From Nitrincola tapanii (GTDB lineage: Bacteria > Pseudomonadota > Gammaproteobacteria > Pseudomonadales > Balneatricaceae), in contig NZ_SMRS01000001.1 in the NCBI RefSeq assembly GCF_008368715.1, positions 434,001 to 498,000 on the forward strand: a stretch of DNA of 64,000 bases. The letters run 5' to 3'. Below, in pieces: positions 9,654 to 18,505 of this stretch. Both the position numbers and the translations under genes were made by a program. The first letter of the stretch is position 1. Each line of letters starts with the position of its first letter. The notes under the pieces were generated by a model. The model was not told the DNA's origin. It saw only the letters and a program-made list of their open reading frames with translations, and ran no database searches.

Positions 9654-10160
9654 CTAAGGGTGGAGTTTCGGATAATCAAAAAGCTGTATGGAAGCAGAAG
9701 CAGAACTGATTTCAGCCCAATGATTCAGAGGCAACTGGAGGGCGAGAACGGCTGAAGTCGGAAAGGCCTCTAAGCGCTCTTTTAATAGAATTTCGGCCAA
9801 CTCTTGGAGACCTGGGTTGTGGCCGACAAGCATCAGAGAATGGCTGGAGTCTGGCTGCTCAGAGAGAAACTGCAACAGATGCTGGCCACTGCATTCATAA
9901 AGGCTCTTCTCGGCGCGAGACTGAGTGGGCTGGAGATCCAGTACGCCGATGAGAGCCTGAGCGGTGAGTAGGGTGCGTCGAGCCGGGCTGTAAATCAATT
10001 GATCCGGGAATAAGCCTGCCTGTAGTACGCGCTCGCACATGGCGGGCAGGTTCTGGCGTCCGCGGCGATTTAACGGGCGGTCGAAGTCCGCCAAATCAGG
10101 GTCTTTCCAACTGGATTTAGCGTGACGAACCAGTATCAGTTGGCGCAGGATGTGATCCAT
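9654..10160 (-). CDS. sixA: SixA-type phosphohistidine phosphatase
   Basis: Histidine phosphatase superfamily. The RHG-type motif is ILVRHAKSSWKD, followed by DFDRPLNRRGRQN and a second catalytic His in LVGHNPGLQEL, the SixA arrangement. SixA removes phosphate from the His of HPt domains or PTS proteins. 168 aa from the ATG at 10160, chosen because GAGGAAG precedes it. An upstream in-frame TTG at 10172 overlaps the antiporter stop and is less likely. It is in an operon with the upstream cation/proton antiporter gene; why these are paired is not evident. Confidence 0.87.
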   Translation of the reverse strand: MDHILRQLILVRHAKSSWKDPDLADFDRPLNRRGRQNLPAMCERVLQAGLFPDQLIYSPARRTLLTAQALIGVLDLQPTQSRAEKSLYECSGQHLLQFLSEQPDSSHSLMLVGHNPGLQELAEILLKERLEAFPTSAVLALQLPLNHWAEISSASASIQLFDYPKLHP

Positions 10161-10168
10161 AGTCTTCC

Positions 10169-11887
10169 TCAATTCTTATCCGCTTTCGCAAGTTTTAAAC
10201 CCACACGCAAGATGGTATCTCCTTCGATAGCTTTGACTACCAGGGTAACCGGCCCTACTTTCACACGATCACCGACGACAGGATGGTTGGGGAGATTTTG
10301 TGCCAAGTAATCGCCTAGGGATATCTGTGCTTCCCCTTCAATTGGTATACCAAAACCTTGTTGCAAATCGGCGAGGGTGATATTGGCATTCAGTTCAAAA
10401 AGACCAAAGAAGGTGGTTTCTTTGAGCGCCGGGATCGACTCGGCCGAGCTGAAGAGTTTTGCGAGGGGCGCTTGTGTCTCGATGGGGCCAATCACCGCCA
10501 GGCGATCCTGAGGTTGCAGTTGAGTTTGAGCATGATAAGGCAGGAGCTGATGGTCTCTTAACAGAGCACTGATCACAATGTCGGGGGGGAGGCGGATGCC
10601 TTCCAGCGTACGGGGGGGCGTCCAGTGCTCGCCATCCAGCTCAAAAATCATCAGCTGATGCGCTTTCTCGCCACCCCACTCCAGTGGTATTTCCTGCAAA
10701 GGTTTGGCCTCGGCGGGCAGCTCTAGTTTGAGCCAACGCGCCATGCGTGCCAGAGTGCCCCCTTGCACTATCAAAGATAAGACCACAACGATAAACGCCA
10801 CTGTTGGAAAAAGATGTGCCTGATCAATGCCTGCCATCAGAGGGAAGATGGCTAGGACGATGGGGACCGCGCCGCGTAAACCGACCCAGGCGATAAAGAG
10901 TTGCTCACGCCAACGAAAGCCGAAGGGCCAAAGTGTCAGAAAGACGGATAAAGGTCGTGCTACCAGAATCAACACCAGAGCCAGCATCAAACCTTCACCG
11001 ATATAGGCCATTTTCTCTTCGGGTGCCAGCATTAAACCGAGAATCAAGAAGAGGCAAAGCTGAGCGAGCCAGGCCAGGCCATCATGGACTTGCAGGATGT
11101 CGCTGAGCTTTTTCTGGCAACGGTTACCGACAAGGACTCCCATCAGGTAGATGGCCAGAAAACCACTGCCGTCGAGCAGATAGGTGCCCGCAAAAACGGT
11201 GAGTCCTGCCGCTGTCACCAGGAGTGGATAAAAAGCGGCCAGCAGGTGCACACGTTGAATCAGTTTGGCAAGCAGCCAACCCCCGAGCAGCCCCCCAAGC
11301 GCACCAAGACTAATTTGTTTGATCAGCAACCAAAGCGCATCCCAGAGCTGAGGTGGGGTGTCGCGTGTGATCAGCTCCAGTAAGACGATGGTTAAGAAGA
11401 TGGCCATCGGATCATTGCTACCGGATTCAATTTCCAGGGTTGCGCTGACGCGTTGATTCAGGCGTAAACCATGGTTTTGCAAGAGTGCAAAAACGGCTGC
11501 AGCATCCGTTGAGGAGATGATGGTGCCGATCAAGAGGCCGTACAGCAGAGGTAAATCAAAAATCCAAACCGCAGCTAGACCGGTGATTCCTGCAGTGATT
11601 ACTACACCTATCGTGGCGAGGGTGATGGCCGGTTTGAGGCCAACGCGGAAGGTTTCTGCGCGGGTACGCATGCCGCCATCCAGCAGGATGATGGCCAGTG
11701 CGAGGTGGCCGATCAGAAAGGTGGTTTCAGTGTCGGTTGGGAGTAAAGGAATATAGCTGTTCTGACCCACTAGCATACCGATACCTAAAAAAAGCAGCAG
11801 GACGGGCATCCCAATACGATTGGAAAGTGGGCTGAGCAGAATGCTGATGACCAGCGTCGCTGCGGCAAAAAATAGGGTCAGAATCAT
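10169..11887 (-). CDS. K+/H+ (or Na+/H+) antiporter, NhaP2/CvrA type
   Basis: 572 aa. About 12 membrane helices (residues 1-380) form a CPA1-type cation/proton antiporter, with the acidic-residue motif GTIISSTDAAAVFALL and ESGSNDPMAIFLT typical of NhaP2. A cytoplasmic tail (about 400-570) follows, with a TrkA-C-like part and a CorC/HlyC-associated transporter domain near the end (VVGDRVKVGPVTLVVKAIEG). NhaP2/CvrA exports K+ or Na+ in exchange for protons and is important in osmotic and pH balance. The length matches the family (about 578). First gene of a two-gene operon with sixA. Confidence 0.92.
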   Translation of the reverse strand: MILTLFFAAATLVISILLSPLSNRIGMPVLLLFLGIGMLVGQNSYIPLLPTDTETTFLIGHLALAIILLDGGMRTRAETFRVGLKPAITLATIGVVITAGITGLAAVWIFDLPLLYGLLIGTIISSTDAAAVFALLQNHGLRLNQRVSATLEIESGSNDPMAIFLTIVLLELITRDTPPQLWDALWLLIKQISLGALGGLLGGWLLAKLIQRVHLLAAFYPLLVTAAGLTVFAGTYLLDGSGFLAIYLMGVLVGNRCQKKLSDILQVHDGLAWLAQLCLFLILGLMLAPEEKMAYIGEGLMLALVLILVARPLSVFLTLWPFGFRWREQLFIAWVGLRGAVPIVLAIFPLMAGIDQAHLFPTVAFIVVVLSLIVQGGTLARMARWLKLELPAEAKPLQEIPLEWGGEKAHQLMIFELDGEHWTPPRTLEGIRLPPDIVISALLRDHQLLPYHAQTQLQPQDRLAVIGPIETQAPLAKLFSSAESIPALKETTFFGLFELNANITLADLQQGFGIPIEGEAQISLGDYLAQNLPNHPVVGDRVKVGPVTLVVKAIEGDTILRVGLKLAKADKN

Positions 11888-12017
11888 CGTCAGCTTTGAT
11901 CTCTTGTCTGTAAATGCTTGGCTGGGTGCAAAGGCACGTGTGCCTTACCCAAAAGGATTATCGCACAAAGAAGATCATACAGGATGTCAGAGAAAAGTTA
12001 CGACTAAAGTACGGAGC

Positions 12018-12054
12018 CTCTGCATCACTTGCACTATGGTCGAGTGATGCAGAG
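12018..12054. repeat. 12-bp inverted repeat downstream of the isochorismatase gene
   Basis: Perfect arms CTCTGCATCACT (12018-12029) and AGTGATGCAGAG (12043-12054) with a 13-base loop. It lies 14 bases past the stop of the minus-strand hydrolase gene, where a transcription terminator would be expected, but neither strand has a T tract after it. It could be an unusual terminator, an mRNA-stabilising hairpin or a protein-binding site. Confidence 0.7.
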
Positions 12055-12068
12055 ACAGGGCAGAGTGA

Positions 12069-12665
12069 TTAGAGGCTGGAAGCGGATGGGATGACACGTG
12101 CGTAGAGGTCATGCAGAGCGGTTAGTGCCTGGCGTTTGATCTCTTTGGCGGGTAGGACTTCACCACTCAAGGGATCGGGTAGATCACGTGTGTCCGTGGC
12201 ATCGGCAGGCACCACGGAGAGAAAACCATGATCCAGAGCAGAACGCACCGTGGCGCTAATACACATGTGCGTCATGTAACCCACTACGATTAGATACGGC
12301 CGTCCGCTGGCTTTCAGGGCTTCAGCAAAACCTTCAGCCGTAAAGCTGTTGGGCAGCTGTTTGCTGAAAACCGGTTCATTGGACAGAGGGGTGAGCGCAT
12401 CGACAATCGCCGATCTCGGTCCTTGCGGATCAAAGATGCTGCCGTCTAATCCGAGGTGACGCACGTGAAAGACCGGCGTACCAGCTTGACGGGCGCGTTG
12501 TAGCAGATCCTGAATCACCACTAAGGAGGTTTGGGCCTCAGGTAGAGCCAGTTCGCCGCTGAAGTATTCATTTTGTACATCCACGATCACCAGATTGGCA
12601 TTCGCCAGTGTCACGCTGTCCTGATGCAGACCTAGGTAGTCAGATAGAGTTTTTGTTTGAGTCAT
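12069..12665 (-). CDS. Isochorismatase-family cysteine hydrolase
   Basis: 198 aa alpha/beta hydrolase of the isochorismatase/nicotinamidase type. Likely catalytic residues are Asp in LVIVDVQNEYF, a Lys in EPVFSKQLPNSF and Cys in GYMTHMCISATVRSAL. Members hydrolyse isochorismate, nicotinamide, N-carbamoyl compounds or related amides; the substrate here is unknown. The ATG at 12665 (MTQTKTLSDYLG) follows AAGGTG. Translation from further upstream, inside the LysR promoter region, is unlikely. It is divergent from a LysR-type regulator that starts 57 bases away and probably controls it. Confidence 0.86.
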   Translation of the reverse strand: MTQTKTLSDYLGLHQDSVTLANANLVIVDVQNEYFSGELALPEAQTSLVVIQDLLQRARQAGTPVFHVRHLGLDGSIFDPQGPRSAIVDALTPLSNEPVFSKQLPNSFTAEGFAEALKASGRPYLIVVGYMTHMCISATVRSALDHGFLSVVPADATDTRDLPDPLSGEVLPAKEIKRQALTALHDLYARVIPSASSL

Positions 12666-12722
12666 GAAATACACCTTAAAAGCGTTAGGGGCAGAAGAAC
12701 ACTCAGAATAAAGGCAAGTCAG

Positions 12723-13619
12723 ATGAACGCACAGACGCAAAAAAGCAGATCACAACCGCAAGAAAGCAGAGAACTCAATTGGAATGATCTGCGCTATCTG
12801 ATGGCGCTGGTACGTGCCGGGAGTTTAGCCGCTGCTGCACGGCATCTACAGGTGAGCGATACTACGATTAGTCGTGCGGTGACACGTTTAGAGGCTGCGT
12901 TGGGGATGGCTCTCCTGCAACGAGTAGAGGGGCGGTTACAGTTAAGTGATGCGGTGACGGCCTTATTGCCTTTGTTGGAAAGTGCTGAGTTGGCCTTAAC
13001 CCGTGCCGCCGATTGGGCGGATCAGGAAACTCAGGGGCTTTGCGGTTGTGTGACGATTACGGCCCCGCCGATGCTGGCCAATCACTTATTAATTCCCGCT
13101 TTACCGGAATTGCGCACGCGCTATCCCGAGTTGCAGGTGAATTTTATATCCAGCCGCGAAAACCTCAACTTACAGCGTCGTGAGGCCGATCTGGCCTTGC
13201 GTCTGGCGCGCCCGACGCAAGAGGGGTTGCTGACACGCTCACTTGGATTTATGCAATATCAAGCCTGTGCGCGGCGTGATTGTGAGCCAAGCACTTTGCC
13301 CTGGATAGGTTTGAACGGAGACTTAGCTCAGCGGCCCGAAGCGAAATGGTTAGCGCGACAGATGTCGGGCCAGTCAGCGCTCTTGACGGTGAATGATGAA
13401 TCCTCGTGGTTACAAATGTTGTTAGCCGGTGTGGGGCGGGGATTGTTGCCGACTTGGATGTTGAAACTCTATCCAGAGCTGTCTGTGATCGAGACGTCAG
13501 AGGCCTGTCCAAAACGAGAGGTCTGGTGGGTGTGTGATCCAGCGCGGCGCTCTCTGGCAAGAATAGATGCGGTATTGGAGTGGATCGAACGGCAAACACT
13601 GTTAGAATTGCGCCTTTAG
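12723..13619 (+). CDS. LysR-family transcriptional regulator
   Basis: 298 aa. N-terminal winged helix-turn-helix (about residues 18-78, NWNDLRYLMALVRAGSLAAA and the following VSDTTISRAVTRLEAALG) and a C-terminal effector-binding domain. The ATG at 12723 has AAAGGC upstream; a TTG 66 bases earlier would add an N-terminal tail running into the neighbouring gene's start. The divergent layout with the isochorismatase-family gene is the classical LysR arrangement: it likely autoregulates and activates the hydrolase in response to that enzyme's substrate. Ligand unknown. Confidence 0.88.
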   Translation: MNAQTQKSRSQPQESRELNWNDLRYLMALVRAGSLAAAARHLQVSDTTISRAVTRLEAALGMALLQRVEGRLQLSDAVTALLPLLESAELALTRAADWADQETQGLCGCVTITAPPMLANHLLIPALPELRTRYPELQVNFISSRENLNLQRREADLALRLARPTQEGLLTRSLGFMQYQACARRDCEPSTLPWIGLNGDLAQRPEAKWLARQMSGQSALLTVNDESSWLQMLLAGVGRGLLPTWMLKLYPELSVIETSEACPKREVWWVCDPARRSLARIDAVLEWIERQTLLELRL

Positions 13620-13643
13620 TCTTGGTACTAAGGAATATTACCT

Positions 13644-14222
13644 ATGTTTACACCCTCAAGTTTAGGGCGCTCGCTGGTCTTAAGTCTGATCTTGGGATTC
13701 ACCTCCCTAGCGGCTTGGGCACAAGAGGGGCTGTCCGCCGTTGCCATCGAAGCCTATATTAAAAGTCTGCCTAAGGTCGAAGCGATGGGGCAGCGCATGG
13801 AGGAAGAAGGGCGCAATCACGCCTGGTTGCAGGAAGTGGTGCCCCAAGCAGGTGAAGCCTTTAATCCGCATCAGCGTGGTGTTGCGCTTTTGCAGACAGA
13901 AGCCGCGCTGGAGTACGCTGAGCTGACCGGCATCGTCACGGCGGTCGGCTTTACCAGCGCCGAGCGCTGGGCGGAGGTTGGTGACCAGATTATCCTCGCG
14001 TATGGTGCGTTAAAAGCGGAACAGGAAAGCCCGCAGTTATTTGCGATGGCATCTGAATTTCAGGGTGTGAATCCGCAAATGTTAGCGATGTTGCCGCCGG
14101 AGATGCGTTTGCAGGTTGAGCAGGCGATGCAGATCGTCCAAGCCTTTTCGCAAGTCCCTGTTTCAGATCGAGATGCTTTGCGTCCCTATTTAGGTCGTAT
14201 TGATCATCTACTCAACCGTTAA
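13644..14222 (+). CDS. Secreted/periplasmic protein of unknown function
   Basis: 192 aa with a clear Sec signal peptide (SLVLSLILGFTSLAAWAQEG, cleavage near residue 26). The mature part is mostly helical and acidic, without cysteines or a catalytic motif I recognise. It precedes a DUF2889-type gene by ten bases and both start after good ribosome-binding sites, so the two are probably one operon. I do not recognise the family. Confidence 0.75.
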   Translation: MFTPSSLGRSLVLSLILGFTSLAAWAQEGLSAVAIEAYIKSLPKVEAMGQRMEEEGRNHAWLQEVVPQAGEAFNPHQRGVALLQTEAALEYAELTGIVTAVGFTSAERWAEVGDQIILAYGALKAEQESPQLFAMASEFQGVNPQMLAMLPPEMRLQVEQAMQIVQAFSQVPVSDRDALRPYLGRIDHLLNR

Positions 14223-14232
14223 GGAGCCAAGG

Positions 14233-14811
14233 ATGCCTCTGTCAAAACCGGTACGTCGGCGTACCCTGCATACCCGTCAAACACTTTCCCATGCCTTTCA
14301 ACGCGAAGATGGTCTGTGGGATATCGAAGCACGCATGACGGATGTCAAAACCGATCCAGTGAATAATCCTGAGCGTGGAGGCTTTGTCGCCGCCGGAGAA
14401 ACTTTCCATGACATCAGTATGCGTTTGACCATCGATCGAGAGATGAAGATTCATGCGGTGGAAGCGGTGATGGATTCCACACCCTTTAAAATGTGTCCGC
14501 GCATTGCTGAGCGTTATCGGCTGTTGGAAGGGACACGAATCGGGCCCGGCTGGTTGCGCCAAGCGGCAGAGCTGACAGGATCCATTCAAGGTTGTACGCA
14601 TCTGAATGATCTGCTGCGCCCTTTAGCGACTACCGCCTTTCAGGCGCTGTGGCCGAATGAGGGAGTGGATAATATGGATGTCGGCTCGCAGGGGGTGATT
14701 AATACCTGCCACACCTGGGCGCAAAATTCCCCTGCCGTCAAACTCTATCAGCCCCAGTATTATTCGGAGCAGCCACCTGCCGTTCGTGGCAAAGGTCGTG
14801 AAGAGGGATAA
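14233..14811 (+). CDS. DUF2889-type protein
   Basis: 192 aa cytoplasmic protein resembling the DUF2889 family. Features that suggest this are the RRRTLHTRQ start, a DGLWDIEARMTDVK segment, then IHAVEAVMDSTPFKMCP and GCTHLNDLLRPLATTAFQAL. The conserved Cys and His residues could bind a metal, but the function is not established. The ATG at 14233 is preceded by AAGGAG. A longer frame from 14200 would overlap the upstream gene. The gene ends just ahead of a strong hairpin terminator. Confidence 0.8.
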   Translation: MPLSKPVRRRTLHTRQTLSHAFQREDGLWDIEARMTDVKTDPVNNPERGGFVAAGETFHDISMRLTIDREMKIHAVEAVMDSTPFKMCPRIAERYRLLEGTRIGPGWLRQAAELTGSIQGCTHLNDLLRPLATTAFQALWPNEGVDNMDVGSQGVINTCHTWAQNSPAVKLYQPQYYSEQPPAVRGKGREEG

Positions 14812-14857
14812 AATCCTAGATTAGGTCGGCTGAAGCATCAAAAAAAGCCAAAGAACT

Positions 14858-14889
14858 AAAAAAGGCGCCCGAGGATCCGGGCGCCTTTT
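14858..14889. terminator. Bidirectional rho-independent terminator
   Basis: Stem AAAGGCGCCCG / CGGGCGCCTTT with a six-base loop, flanked by A and T runs on both sides. It can end both the plus-strand DUF2889 operon and the convergent minus-strand SQR operon. Confidence 0.9.
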
Positions 14890-14924
14890 GAGTCTATTCA
14901 GCGGTTTAACTTGCAGCGCTCAAC

Positions 14925-15260
14925 TCAACGTTTACAGCTGCGCAGATGGCAGAGTGGACGCAAGACCATCAGTGCATACACAGTGACCGCTAAAGAGCCC
15001 CCGATCAGTGCTAACCAGTCGATGCTGGTCTGCACATAGCCCATTTGCGAATTAAAAAAGCTCGGCAGAACAAAGAAGGCGATCAAGCCAAGTATTGGGC
15101 CGAAAATCCAGGCAAAGCGACCTTGGGTGGACAGGCAGCGATAGCCTTTACGACGTCCCGCCAGTTGTGCTGCCACGAGCACGACTAAAGCCAGGATAAT
15201 CAACCAGAGCCAGGGCTTCAGAGCAAACCAAAGAACAGTCAGAATTCCAGAAAGTGTCAT
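14925..15260 (-). CDS. Small three-helix membrane protein following the SQR-like gene
   Basis: 111 aa. Three predicted membrane helices (about 8-32, 48-67 and 79-100), with a short RRKGYRC cytoplasmic-type loop between helices 1 and 2 and two cysteines near the C-terminus. Eleven bases separate it from the flavoprotein gene upstream, so it is in the same operon. It could anchor or serve the sulfide oxidation enzyme, but this is inferred only from position. Family not recognised with confidence. Confidence 0.72.
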   Translation of the reverse strand: MTLSGILTVLWFALKPWLWLIILALVVLVAAQLAGRRKGYRCLSTQGRFAWIFGPILGLIAFFVLPSFFNSQMGYVQTSIDWLALIGGSLAVTVYALMVLRPLCHLRSCKR

Positions 15261-15271
15261 AGTGTCTATCC

Positions 15272-16609
15272 TCAGATCTTGCCTTCAAGCATGGCGTAGT
15301 AAGCAGGTTGCAGCATCTTATCTTTCATCACCCAAACCGCCCAGGATTCCTCTTTCGGATCAATGAAGGAGAAAGAGGGCAGAAGTTCAGCATTCCAGCC
15401 AAACTCGACCAGCATCGCTTTACCGACTGCCGTAATCATTGGGCAAGAGGTGTAACCATTGTGTTTTTCAGGTAAGGGTTTGCCTTGAATCTGAGCAATG
15501 AGGTTGGGTTCAAGAACCGTCGCCTGCTTTTTGACGCTGGCAGCGGTTTTGTTGAATGGCATGCCCATCACATCACCGATACCAAACACATTTTTATACA
15601 CAGGGTGCTGGAGGGTTTCACGATCCACTTCCATCCAGTTGCCCGCAAAAGGACCGTCCTTAAAGATCAGTTCGCTCTCACGTACCGCTTTCGGGGCGGC
15701 CATGTGCGGCACAACATGGATAAAGTCGTAATCCTGCTTAACCTCTTCACCGTCCTGTAAACGGAAGGTGGCTTCGCGACGATCCGCATCCAGTGCAACC
15801 AAGGTATGGAAGTCGTGGCGGGTCAGGCCTTGCTCTTCCCAGCGTGCTTTGACAAAGTCATTGTAATAGTCAACGCTGAACACCCGATTGGTTGGGGTGA
15901 AGAAATGCATATCAAACGCATCACGAATGCCCGCATCTTCCATGCGTGAAAGGGTCGTGAAGGTCATTTTCAGGGGCGCGCCGGCACATTTAATGGCCGT
16001 AGGTGCCAAGGTAAACACGCCGGTACCTTGACGTTTTGCCAAGAAGCGCTCGATCTCTTGATTGGTTTTGTCCGCCGCATCGATGCTCGCGTAGACGCTA
16101 CCGACCCCCTTGCCTTGGCCGATCAGATTCACATCCATGCCTTCGATCTTGTCATACTGGAGTTCCACTCCGCAGGCCACGATGAGGTAGTCATATTGGA
16201 TGCTATCGCCATTATTCAGACGTACCTGGTTGTTCTCAGGGTCGTATTCAGTGACCAGAGCACGTACCCAGTTCACGCTACCCGGCAACCATTCAGCGGT
16301 TTTGCTGATCGTCTGATTTTTGTTCCAAACCCCAGACGCGACCAGTGTCCAGCCGGGTTGGTAATGATGTTCTTCACGTGAATCAATGACGGTGATACGC
16401 GCGCCCTTAAGGCTGCGCGATAACCGGTTGGCCATAGCCGTACCACCGGCACCGGCACCGCTGATGACGATGTGTGCATTGGTAGAGATGCTGTTTGCGC
16501 TTGCATTTCCGGCTAAGCCCAGCAGCGGGGTCGCGGCTGCGGCACCCAGACCCAGTTTAAGCAGATCGCGACGACGAAGATTCGTCAAATCCGGTGTATG
16601 TTTCGACAT
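15272..16609 (-). CDS. Tat-exported sulfide:quinone oxidoreductase-like flavoprotein
   Basis: 445 aa FAD/NAD(P)-fold protein. The Tat signal (twin Arg in LRRRDLLKLGLG, residues 11-22) predicts export in folded form to the periplasm. The dinucleotide motif GAGAGGTAMA begins at residue 51. Three cysteines lie where SQR enzymes have their redox triad: Cys146 (VACGVE), Cys208 (IKCAGAPLKM) and Cys389 (TSCPMITAVG). SQR oxidises sulfide and passes electrons to quinone; flavocytochrome-c sulfide dehydrogenase flavoproteins are also similar and also Tat-exported. No cytochrome partner gene is adjacent, favouring SQR. Operon with a small membrane protein. Confidence 0.85.
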   Translation of the reverse strand: MSKHTPDLTNLRRRDLLKLGLGAAAATPLLGLAGNASANSISTNAHIVISGAGAGGTAMANRLSRSLKGARITVIDSREEHHYQPGWTLVASGVWNKNQTISKTAEWLPGSVNWVRALVTEYDPENNQVRLNNGDSIQYDYLIVACGVELQYDKIEGMDVNLIGQGKGVGSVYASIDAADKTNQEIERFLAKRQGTGVFTLAPTAIKCAGAPLKMTFTTLSRMEDAGIRDAFDMHFFTPTNRVFSVDYYNDFVKARWEEQGLTRHDFHTLVALDADRREATFRLQDGEEVKQDYDFIHVVPHMAAPKAVRESELIFKDGPFAGNWMEVDRETLQHPVYKNVFGIGDVMGMPFNKTAASVKKQATVLEPNLIAQIQGKPLPEKHNGYTSCPMITAVGKAMLVEFGWNAELLPSFSFIDPKEESWAVWVMKDKMLQPAYYAMLEGKI

Positions 16610-16811
16610 AAGGGGGAGACTCCGGTTTCATTCTTATCGACTCGTCAGAGACTTAAAGGTCGGGTCTGACGGATCATGGGAGTATAGTTTTTCCTAAGCT
16701 AAAGTAAATATAACTAATGTATAAAGTAAATATTCTTTTTTGTTATAAACAGTTCGGGCTTTAGTCAGGTTGTGATTTGAGCCTTCTTAAACAATCCCCT
16801 TCTTAAGGTGC

Positions 16812-16841
16812 TGGTCATCCAGGAAATAAGCTCGTTATACT
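16812..16841 (+). promoter_or_regulatory. Possible sigma-70 promoter of the receiver/TPR gene
   Basis: TATACT at 16836-16841 is a good -10. TGGTCA at 16812-16817, 18 bases upstream, is a mediocre -35 (4 of 6). The rest of the interval 16610-16811 is AT-rich and shows nothing else I can name. Confidence 0.35.
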
Positions 16842-16886
16842 AGGGCGCATCTCCCCCGCTTGGCCGGAACAGGAAATCAGGGCAGC

Positions 16887-18488
16887 GTGAACCCTCGCAG
16901 AATTTCGTATGCAGACAAACAGGTCCTGTTGCTGGAAAGCAGCGGCAATATGCGTGCAACCATCGTACAGATGTTGCGCCAGTTAGGGGTCGTGAACATT
17001 CGCCCTATGACCTTGAGTGAGCGGGTGCTGGATGTGGTGCGTGATGAGCCCTTTGACATCGTTCTGCTGGGCCACAATACGCGTGACAAGATCACCGGCA
17101 TTCAGTTGCTCGAAGAAGCGCGTTACCGGGGTTACATGCGCCCGACCACCGGCTGGATTTTTATGACCAGCGATTCCTCGCAAGAGATTGTCTTGCATGC
17201 GATTGACAGCAATCCGGATTATCTCCTGAGTAAACCTTTTAGTGCTGAAGAGCTGAAATACCGCATCGATTCATTGATTGCGCGTAAGCAGGTGTTGCGC
17301 CCGGTTGATGTCGCTTTAGAGGCAAAGGATGCGCTGGCCGCATTACGTGCTTGTGATGAAATCAATGCTCAAGATCCTTGCTATGATTTAGCGCAACGTA
17401 TTAAAGCGCGTTTGTTGATTCAATTGGGCCGTGCTCAAGAAGCTTTTGAGATTCTCGAATCACGTTATTGGATCACCAGTGATAAGGATACGGGCCTGGT
17501 CTTGGCGGAAGCGCTCTTGGCGCTCAATCGTCTGGATGAGGCGATCGAGCTTTTACAGTCTCTAACAGAAACCTGGCCTTTGTTGGTGCCCGCCTTGGAT
17601 CTCTTGTCTAAAGCTTGGGAACAAAAGGGCGAGTTAAAACTTGCCCAGCAAGCGCTACAGGAAGCGACGGCGCGTTCGCCCTTAGGCATCCCGCGTCAGT
17701 TAGAGTTGGGCCGCGTGGCGACACAAACACGGGAGTTACAGGTGGCAGAGGGGGCGTACAAACGTTCGATCCAACTCGGGCGCAGCAGCTGTTACCGCTC
17801 ACCAGAACCTTTTCTACGCCTGGCTAATATTCGGCGTTTAGAGATGCAGGATGCCCCGAGTGGGCGTCAGATTGAACTGCGTAACGATCTGGATACGTTG
17901 TTGAATCATGCTGAGTTCACCTTCCCTAAGGATGCGGAGTTGAAGGTGCGCAGTGCGCTGTTGCGTGCGCGGGTGGCAGAGGATCTGCAGGATGGCGTAG
18001 AAGCTGAGCAGATGCAGCGTAAGGCTGAGCAGCTGAATCGTCAGCTGGATAGGCCACTCGATCTGCGCCGTGAAGGCCTGATTCTCTCCGCAGATCCTGT
18101 GCCGATCCTTGAGCCAGTGGCAGAGGAGCCGGCGGCAGTTGGTATGCCGAAAGATCAGACGATGAGTGATAAGATGAATCGGTTGGCGGCTCAACATTAT
18201 TTGGCCGGCAAGTTCGCTCAGGCTTTGCGTTATCTTAATATGGCGGTTGAGTACAATCCTGCAAATGCCTTGGCCTTATTGAATTTGGCGCAAATTTATC
18301 TTGAAGTGGCACGAGATCATGCGGATAAGCGCGCCGATCGGTTAAAAATGGTACAGCGTTTTTTACAGCTTACCGCACGGATGGCCTTGAGCCCCGAAGC
18401 AGGTGAGCGCTTGCAGCAATTACAGGACTGGTCATTACAGCCGGTTGAATCCTTACCTAAAGGCTCCTTGGCGCTGCTATTGCGCTAA
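16887..18488 (+). CDS. Receiver-like/TPR protein lacking the phosphoacceptor Asp
   Basis: About 533 aa. The N-terminal receiver fold (about 10-130) keeps the SKPF lysine motif, but where the phosphorylated Asp should be it reads DIVLLGHNT, and the upstream acidic pair is reduced to a single Glu (LLLESSGN). It is therefore probably not controlled by classical phosphorylation. The rest is TPR-like helical repeats, including a clear one near HYLAGKFAQALRYLNMAVEYN. The architecture resembles Vibrio VieB, which modulates a c-di-GMP phosphodiesterase. The next gene, 17 bases on, encodes a GGDEF-EAL protein, so a partner role is plausible. The start is uncertain: GTG 16887 is preferred; a TTG at 16860 is possible. 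Confidence 0.78.
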   Translation: MNPRRISYADKQVLLLESSGNMRATIVQMLRQLGVVNIRPMTLSERVLDVVRDEPFDIVLLGHNTRDKITGIQLLEEARYRGYMRPTTGWIFMTSDSSQEIVLHAIDSNPDYLLSKPFSAEELKYRIDSLIARKQVLRPVDVALEAKDALAALRACDEINAQDPCYDLAQRIKARLLIQLGRAQEAFEILESRYWITSDKDTGLVLAEALLALNRLDEAIELLQSLTETWPLLVPALDLLSKAWEQKGELKLAQQALQEATARSPLGIPRQLELGRVATQTRELQVAEGAYKRSIQLGRSSCYRSPEPFLRLANIRRLEMQDAPSGRQIELRNDLDTLLNHAEFTFPKDAELKVRSALLRARVAEDLQDGVEAEQMQRKAEQLNRQLDRPLDLRREGLILSADPVPILEPVAEEPAAVGMPKDQTMSDKMNRLAAQHYLAGKFAQALRYLNMAVEYNPANALALLNLAQIYLEVARDHADKRADRLKMVQRFLQLTARMALSPEAGERLQQLQDWSLQPVESLPKGSLALLLR

Positions 18489-18505
18489 CCACTGGAGGAA
18501 GGCGT

